A stretch of 64,000 bases of DNA from Opitutaceae bacterium (GTDB lineage: Bacteria > Verrucomicrobiota > Verrucomicrobiia > Opitutales > Opitutaceae). The notes below the pieces were generated by a model. That model worked only from the letters and a program-made list of their open reading frames with translations, was not told the DNA's origin and made no database searches. How positions within the stretch are numbered: the first letter of the stretch is position 1; each line of letters begins with the position of its first letter. Positions 58,922-64,000 of the stretch are shown here, one piece after another. Made by a program: the position numbers and the translations under genes. Location: assembly GCA_028284235.1 (NCBI GenBank), contig JANQSC010000016.1:1-64000 (forward strand), written 5' to 3'.

Positions 58922-61030
58922 TTATGCGTAGGTTTGAAGTTCTTGATCAGAAGACGACTCCCCGTCGTCTTCGCGAGAAGCCGGTCCATCCTGTTCGGAG
59001 CGACTGGAAGGGCTTGTATCACGAGAGCCACGACGATCCGCTTTGGCGTCGCCAGGCTTGCCGTCTTTGGATTGGCCGGCGCGGTCGTCCAAATTCGCCG
59101 AATGCTCGTTGCGCGTTGAGTCGCTATCCGATCCGCCGAATTGAGGTGTGTTTACCTTGACGCCCTTTTGGTTCATTTCATTGGCGAATTCAGACCAGCT
59201 GGACTTGATCGCGCTTTCCAAGCCATGCACATCAGTCTGCATCGACGCGTTGACCTGACCCGATTCCATGGATACTCGGAGAGCCAAGGTGCCCCCCGTA
59301 TCAAAATTGATGCGTACAGAAACGGTTTCCCCTTTCGTTGAAACCAGTCGATCCACGCTCTTCGTGAGGGCGGTGAACACTTCTTTCGTTTCTTCCGCGG
59401 TCTTGGTCGCGTAGCTCATGGGCTGCGACTTGGCGGCGAATACCGACTTGCTCGAGCCAGTCGATCCAGGCGAGTTTGAGTGTACGCCCATAGTCCCATC
59501 CCCTTTCGAGCTTGTCGCTGTCGCTTTGTTCACCAACTCGCTCTTTACAGTCGCTTCAAACGTTTGCTTAACGCTCGCCGTATCCTTGTTCTGGGGACTG
59601 ACGCCAGTACTCCCTTGAGCGCCAGACACGCCTGAGGTCGCGGCTGTCGTCTGAGCGCTCAATGGGCCCGCTTGACCTGCGTTTCGTAGAGGCGAAACCA
59701 CCGGTCTCGCATCCGATTGGCGAACCGAACGGCTCGCCTCCAAAATTGAGTGAGGATCGACCCTTTGGGTCGGAGTCGATTCAGCCGCCCGAGCCACTGC
59801 CGCGGATGGACTGTTCGCAGGCGCTCCTTTGCTTCCGTCCACGCTGTTCGAGCTTCCAGAAGAGCTCTTGCTTGAAGCCGCTCGAGCCTCGCCATTTTCA
59901 GCGCGTTTCAACCCGCCTTCGCCAGACCCTGAATTCTCAGAACCAGTGCTTGCGACTTCTCCTTTCGGAGCGGTCAAACCAGGCTGAGCCAGTTCGCCTT
60001 GCGGCGCATTCGGGACAGAGCCGCCTTTAGCCGCTCCAGCGGAACGGGCTGCTTCCACCGCCGTGGAAAGCGCGCGTTTCGCTTTGCTCGGATCCACCAG
60101 AAGCGATTCCGCTTCGCTGTTTCCATTCGTTGACCGGGATTCCCCTTTCGCCTCGGACTTCGAGCGATCCGAAATCGCTCGCTGAGCTTCTAAGGCTTCG
60201 CTCAGGGTTTTGGGCGCGTTTTCAGCAGGGCCACCCTTTGTTCCCAGCCCAGACTCGGACAAACGGCGGATTCCTCCCGCGGGAGTGTCTCCGGCAATGC
60301 CCGAAAGCGACTGCTTGTCGGAAGCGGCGCTCTCTGAAATATCGACTGTGGTCTGGGGTGACATAGTTACTCCATGCTTAGCAGAGTTGATGCCATTTGC
60401 ATTAATTGAATCCGCAACCTTTTGATTACCAACGGCTAACGATTCCTCTGAATTCGATTTTAACACAGTATTGACGGATGCGGCCCGTCGCACCTCCAAC
60501 GGGGGGGCAGTTTTTGCCTCCTGCAAAGACGCCGTCCGCGGCGCATCCTCTTCTTCGGTAGAATCCTCGAGATCGCTCCGATCCGCCGTTTTGGGCGTTT
60601 GAAAGTCGGCCTGACGATCCACCGGCGCCAGCGATTCACGGCTCACCTCTGGGGTTTGCAATCTTTCTGCCGCCGCAGGAAGCGGAGGCAGTCGATCGCG
60701 CCTCAGCGAGAGCGAGAGTCGTCCGAATCCGGAACTTCCGAATCCAGGCGTCGCCTCGAACGACTTCGACTCCAATCGATCCCATTGTCGGTCCGATCGC
60801 GCCTTTTCCTCTTTGTCTGATTGATCCGAATCGTCGATTCTCTCTCGAGAAGACGTTTCGATACCCAAAAGCTTCTGGGCGCCGGTCAAAGCCTTGTCCC
60901 AAAAACTGCCAAATTGTCCATCCTTGCTACCGGTCGCGCTTCCTTGCGTGCCGCTCCAGACGGCAGGTCTAGAGCTATTCTCGTTTTCGCGTACCACCGG
61001 GTTGGATACGCTATTCGATTCTATGGACAT
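58922..61030 (-). CDS. fliK: Flagellar hook-length control protein FliK
   Basis: This 702-residue protein has a long low-complexity, Ser/Ala/Lys-rich middle (about residues 80-520) acting as a molecular ruler. It has a C-terminal hook-length domain: TVSVRINFDTGGTLALRVSMESGQVNASMQTDVHGLESAIKSSWSEFANEMNQKGV. It ends in an acidic, Ser-rich tail. This is well above the 405 residues of Salmonella FliK. FliK binds FlhB to switch export specificity. It lies between the motE-like gene and flgD. Confidence 0.9.
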   Translation of the reverse strand: MSIESNSVSNPVVRENENSSRPAVWSGTQGSATGSKDGQFGSFWDKALTGAQKLLGIETSSRERIDDSDQSDKEEKARSDRQWDRLESKSFEATPGFGSSGFGRLSLSLRRDRLPPLPAAAERLQTPEVSRESLAPVDRQADFQTPKTADRSDLEDSTEEEDAPRTASLQEAKTAPPLEVRRAASVNTVLKSNSEESLAVGNQKVADSINANGINSAKHGVTMSPQTTVDISESAASDKQSLSGIAGDTPAGGIRRLSESGLGTKGGPAENAPKTLSEALEAQRAISDRSKSEAKGESRSTNGNSEAESLLVDPSKAKRALSTAVEAARSAGAAKGGSVPNAPQGELAQPGLTAPKGEVASTGSENSGSGEGGLKRAENGEARAASSKSSSGSSNSVDGSKGAPANSPSAAVARAAESTPTQRVDPHSILEASRSVRQSDARPVVSPLRNAGQAGPLSAQTTAATSGVSGAQGSTGVSPQNKDTASVKQTFEATVKSELVNKATATSSKGDGTMGVHSNSPGSTGSSKSVFAAKSQPMSYATKTAEETKEVFTALTKSVDRLVSTKGETVSVRINFDTGGTLALRVSMESGQVNASMQTDVHGLESAIKSSWSEFANEMNQKGVKVNTPQFGGSDSDSTRNEHSANLDDRAGQSKDGKPGDAKADRRGSRDTSPSSRSEQDGPASREDDGESSSDQELQTYA

Positions 61031-61049
61031 TGATTGTCTTGCTACATAA

Positions 61050-61658
61050 TCACGTGGTTTGCCCGTCGACGGACAGTCTAAGCATATTTGAAAGTTTCGC
61101 GGCTCGTTTTATGAGCTCGTCTTCGGCACCGCCATTGCGGTTGGCCATTTCCTGGAGGATTTCGCCAATAGTGGCGGGATCCATGAATTTTAAAATCTTG
61201 GCCACGGTTGCGTCGTCGAGTTCGCCGAAGATATTCACGGTAGCGTCCGGATCCAAGTTGCTGTAGGTGTCCGCCAGCGTCTTGAGATTTTTCTTCTCCC
61301 ACTCCTCCACTTCGACGATGTCCGCGAGAAGCGTGTCGCGCATCCGCTCCACTTCGGCCTTGATCGCATTGATTTCGTCCCGATCCGACTGGATGCGGGC
61401 TTCGAAGACATTCAGCTCAGCTTCCCTAGCCTCGACCTCGGAAAGACGATTCACCAACTCCATCTTGAGCTTGACAAGATCGTCGCTGGAGAAACTCCAC
61501 TCGATCGGAGACGGGTCCGCCCGCTTGATGACTAGGACATCCTTCGGCGGAGGAAACAAAGTGTCCTTGTAGAGCAAATACGCTCCCGCCTGCGTCCCAA
61601 GCATTAGCGCGAGGGCCAGAATCGCGAGAAACCAGGGCTTAGATATTAGATTTTTCAT
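61050..61658 (-). CDS. MotE-like / MgtE-N-domain protein
   Basis: This 202-residue protein has one N-terminal membrane anchor (FLAILALALMLGTQAGAYLLY), a coiled coil (residues ~70-140), and a C-terminal MgtE-N-like helical domain: TYSNLDPDATVNIFGELDDATVAKILKFMDPATIGEILQEMA. This is the layout of MotE, a periplasmic chaperone of the stator protein MotC in rhizobia, and of similar flagellar-locus proteins in many phyla. It overlaps fliJ by 4 bp. The exact role here is not established. Confidence 0.82.
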   Translation of the reverse strand: MKNLISKPWFLAILALALMLGTQAGAYLLYKDTLFPPPKDVLVIKRADPSPIEWSFSSDDLVKLKMELVNRLSEVEAREAELNVFEARIQSDRDEINAIKAEVERMRDTLLADIVEVEEWEKKNLKTLADTYSNLDPDATVNIFGELDDATVAKILKFMDPATIGEILQEMANRNGGAEDELIKRAAKLSNMLRLSVDGQTT

Positions 61659-62104
61659 AGACCGCTCCTTCCATTAGTTCGAGCATTGTAGATGTCTTCG
61701 ACTTCCAAATTTTCCAGTCGAGCAACTTCAGACCGATGCGCCTCCAGGCGCCGCTGCTTCAAGTCTTCGACTATTTTCTTCTTCCGCATCGCCTGTGTCA
61801 GAGCTGACAGGGCTTTCTCCCGTTCCGCCTTCGCTTGGCTCAGCGATTCGCGCAGCGCCTTTTCGTCGACCCGCGTCTGTTCCATCCTCCCTTGCAACGC
61901 GATACGGTCGTTACGAGAGAATGAGGTCGCGCTCGACTCGTTCCAATACTCGCAGATCGATTCCTGTTCCTCGCCCAACTGGCGAATGCGAGTCTCCAGC
62001 TCGACCACCGATTGAGTCGCCCGGCTCAGGTTTTGCTGGGCCACGCGCTCTTCCCATTCCCGCAACCCTAGCAGGCCCTTCAGATTGAACGAGAAACGTT
62101 TCAT
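61655..62104 (-). CDS. fliJ: Flagellar export protein FliJ
   Basis: This 149-residue, almost wholly coiled-coil protein has the FliJ start (FSFNLKGLLGLREWEERVAQQNLSRA) and an antiparallel helix pair (residues ~20-140). FliJ is the central stalk of the export ATPase and recycles chaperones. It overlaps fliI by 4 bp and the motE-like gene by 4 bp. Identity rests on position and helix pattern, as sequence conservation is low. Confidence 0.88.
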   Translation of the reverse strand: MKRFSFNLKGLLGLREWEERVAQQNLSRATQSVVELETRIRQLGEEQESICEYWNESSATSFSRNDRIALQGRMEQTRVDEKALRESLSQAKAEREKALSALTQAMRKKKIVEDLKQRRLEAHRSEVARLENLEVEDIYNARTNGRSGL

Positions 62105-63423
62105 CCGACGACCTCCTTAAGCTGCGAGTAGGATTCCGAGCTCGAAGCGCTTTCAGAGTGACGCTGACGCAAAAGCGCCATAATTCGCTCGTGAGCGACA
62201 ATCGCGCTGTCGATGCGGGGGTTAACGCCTCTCGAGTACGCTCCCAAGTTAATGATGTCCTCGTTTTTGCGATACAAGGCCAGATAGTCTCTGGCCAATC
62301 CCGCGATTTCGACTTCCTCGTCGGTTGAAACATCGTTCACCAATCGGCTGATACTCTCGAGCACGTCGATTGCCGGAAAATGGTTTGCCGTCGCTAGGCG
62401 TCGCGAAAGCACGATATGCCCGTCGAGAATGCCTCGAACCGCATCGGATACTGGCTCGTTCAAATCGTCTCCCTCCACCAGAACCGTGTAGAACGCGGTG
62501 ATGGACCCATTCTCCGAATTGCCGGAGCGCTCCAGAAGCTTGGGTAGCTTGGAAAAAACTGACGGCGTATAGCCTCGACTGGCCGGCGGTTCGCCAATCG
62601 CCAGCCCGACCTCACGTTGAGCCATGGCGTAGCGAGTGACCGAGTCCATCAAGAACAACACCCGCTTCCCCGATTCGCGAAAATTCTCCGCGATCGACGT
62701 CGCCAAGTGGGCCGCCCGCAATCGAAGCGGCGCGCTTTGGTCCGATGTCGCCACAACGACTACGGTCTTTTTGAGCCCCTCTTCACTGAGGTCCTTTTCG
62801 ATAAACTCACGCAACTCGCGTCCTCGTTCGCCCACGAGCGCGATCACGTTGACATCCGCATCCGAACCTCTCGCCAGCATTCCCATCAAAGTCGATTTTC
62901 CCACGCCGCTTCCGGCGAATACGCCCAATCTCTGGCCCACGCCCACCGGACTGAACAAGTCGATCGCTTTCACGCCCGTCTCGAACCGATCCGTTATTCT
63001 CTGACGCAAGAGCGGATTGGGGATCTTTCGCGTACCTGAGTTTTCCTCGCGATAGTGAATGGAGCCATAGCCATCGATCGGATTTCCCAGACCATCCAAG
63101 ACGCGGCCCAGAATTTCCGAACCGACCGGAACTTGGTTCACTCCCGAACTCAAGCGAACATGGCAGCCGGGGTGCACGCCTTCCATGTCCTCCAATGGCA
63201 TGAGCAAAATTCGATGATCGCGGAAGCCCACTACTTCGGCGTGAATCTTTAGATTCGAACGCGGCGAAACGATGTCGCAGACATCTCCCAAGCTCGCCTG
63301 CGGGCCTTCCGACTCGACGACCAGTCCAGCGACTTGCACCACCTTGCCCAAGCGCGTGACTGTATCCGAAGCTCCAACACGGACTCCAATATCCGCAGCC
63401 CATTCTGGCAACATGCGATTCAT
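62101..63423 (-). CDS. fliI: Flagellum-specific ATPase FliI
   Basis: This 440-residue ATPase has Walker A GSGVGKST (171-178), Walker B (VLFLMDSVTRYAMAQREVGLAIGEPPASRGYTPSVFSKLPKLLER, the family signature) and the F1-beta-type C-terminus. It powers unfolding of export substrates. The start may be ATG 63423 or the Met at codon 4. Its stop overlaps fliJ by 4 bp, and its start overlaps the fliH stop by one base. Confidence 0.95.
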   Translation of the reverse strand: MNRMLPEWAADIGVRVGASDTVTRLGKVVQVAGLVVESEGPQASLGDVCDIVSPRSNLKIHAEVVGFRDHRILLMPLEDMEGVHPGCHVRLSSGVNQVPVGSEILGRVLDGLGNPIDGYGSIHYREENSGTRKIPNPLLRQRITDRFETGVKAIDLFSPVGVGQRLGVFAGSGVGKSTLMGMLARGSDADVNVIALVGERGRELREFIEKDLSEEGLKKTVVVVATSDQSAPLRLRAAHLATSIAENFRESGKRVLFLMDSVTRYAMAQREVGLAIGEPPASRGYTPSVFSKLPKLLERSGNSENGSITAFYTVLVEGDDLNEPVSDAVRGILDGHIVLSRRLATANHFPAIDVLESISRLVNDVSTDEEVEIAGLARDYLALYRKNEDIINLGAYSRGVNPRIDSAIVAHERIMALLRQRHSESASSSESYSQLKEVVG

Positions 63424-64000
63424 CAGTCGGCGGTAAGCCCGTCCTTAAGGCGATCGAGTTTCGTTGCGAGCAGCCCGTCCACTTTTCCAAATCGACTGCT
63501 CAGCATACAATCTCCGCGGTTCAGTCCTTCGTCCGGAACGACGCTCAGGCGGGGATGCGCTTTCTTCAAATCCGACTCGAGATCCGCGAGCAAATCCGCG
63601 TCCATAGGATTGAGACGAATCTCCATTTTCTCGTCGTCGAGACCCGAGTCTTCAATCGCCGAATTGACGATCGAAAGTACAATCTGCCCATCCAGCTCGA
63701 TTCCTCCCAGCGTTCGGCGCACGCACTCGTGCGTCAAGGTCATCAACGCTTCGCGCGCCTCCTCCATAATCACACCAAACTTCCCTTCTAAGGCGGAAAA
63801 AGTGCGCTCACGCAGAGCGTTCACATCCGACCGGAAGTCGTTTATCTGCTGGTTAAACTGCTGGCTCGCTTCGTCATAACCTTTTCGATACGCGTCTTCC
63901 AACGCTTCTTTGTGAGCGGACGCGTCAATCCTGGGCTCTCCGTCGTAGGAGATGCGCAACCCGGTTAACGGCTCGTCGAGCGAAAGCGTTTTTCTAGACT
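63423..64000 (-). CDS. fliH: Flagellar export ATPase regulator FliH (5' end beyond the window)
   Basis: This gene runs off the right edge. The frame stays open from the TTG at 63959 to the boundary (encoding SRKTLSLDEPLTGL before RISYDGEP), so the true start is outside and the protein is longer than 178 residues. The visible part has a helical GxxxG-poor region (AYRKGYDEASQQFNQQINDFRSDV) and the FliH C-terminal domain (HECVRRTLGGIELDGQIVLSIVNSAI, then RGDCMLSSRFGKVDGLLATKL). FliH dimers hold FliI at the C-ring. Confidence 0.88.
   Translation of the reverse strand, partial: SRKTLSLDEPLTGLRISYDGEPRIDASAHKEALEDAYRKGYDEASQQFNQQINDFRSDVNALRERTFSALEGKFGVIMEEAREALMTLTHECVRRTLGGIELDGQIVLSIVNSAIEDSGLDDEKMEIRLNPMDADLLADLESDLKKAHPRLSVVPDEGLNRGDCMLSSRFGKVDGLLATKLDRLKDGLTAD

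Overview
The window looks like chromosome of a motile Gram-negative bacterium. FlgI and FlgH imply a flagellum crossing an outer membrane, and there are lipoproteins, signal peptides and FtsX-type permeases. The style of the flagellar locus (small flagellin beside fliW-csrA, a short FliN, MotE-like and FliJ genes, FlhF without a neighbouring FlhG), the ADOP-type permease and short dispersed palindromes suggest Verrucomicrobiota, perhaps class Opitutae. That placement is inference from protein flavour only; no 16S or ribosomal gene is present.

The left 35 kb is a mosaic of accessory and housekeeping genes. It starts with an HpcH/HpaI-type aldolase and a divergent pair made of an unknown PRTase-like gene and an rtcB RNA ligase gene split by a one-base frameshift. 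Next is a YtrA-type operon (GntR repressor, ABC ATPase, two large ABC-2 permeases, a Spy/CpxP-like protein) with a recognisable operator. A three-gene ABC exporter, an AbiE toxin-antitoxin pair, and an XRE regulator facing a small unknown gene follow. From about 15.2 to 20.5 kb lies a visibly AT-rich, tightly overlapped six-gene operon: NMT1/THI5-type ABC ATPase, permease, methyltransferase, membrane-anchored binding protein, degenerate histidine-kinase-like protein and response regulator. It is probably transferred and is the best candidate here for an undescribed system. After it come a large secreted protein of unknown function, tRNA-Ser(UGA), a PadR-controlled ADOP permease, an MFS transporter, an S9 peptidase, a Sel1-repeat lipoprotein and two small unknown genes.

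From 35.2 kb to the right edge every gene is flagellar or embedded in the flagellar locus, all on the minus strand and mostly overlapping or a few bases apart. Read in the direction of transcription the order is fliH (cut by the window edge), fliI, fliJ, motE-like, fliK, flgD, flgE, fliL, fliM, fliN, fliO, fliP, fliQ, fliR, flhB, flhA, flhF, a small membrane protein, fliA-type sigma factor, motA, motB, an 84-aa unknown, flgF, flgG, flgA, flgH, flgI, flgJ, flgN, flgK, flgL, fliW, csrA and flagellin. Export apparatus, switch, hook, rod, rings, stator, sigma factor and the FliW-CsrA flagellin control module are therefore in one block. The MS-ring, FliG and proximal rod genes are not in the window and may lie beyond the right edge.

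Short palindromic repeats (a 28-bp REP-like family and a longer compound inverted repeat) sit in the intergenic regions of the left half. I found no CRISPR array, insertion sequence, integrase or rRNA gene.
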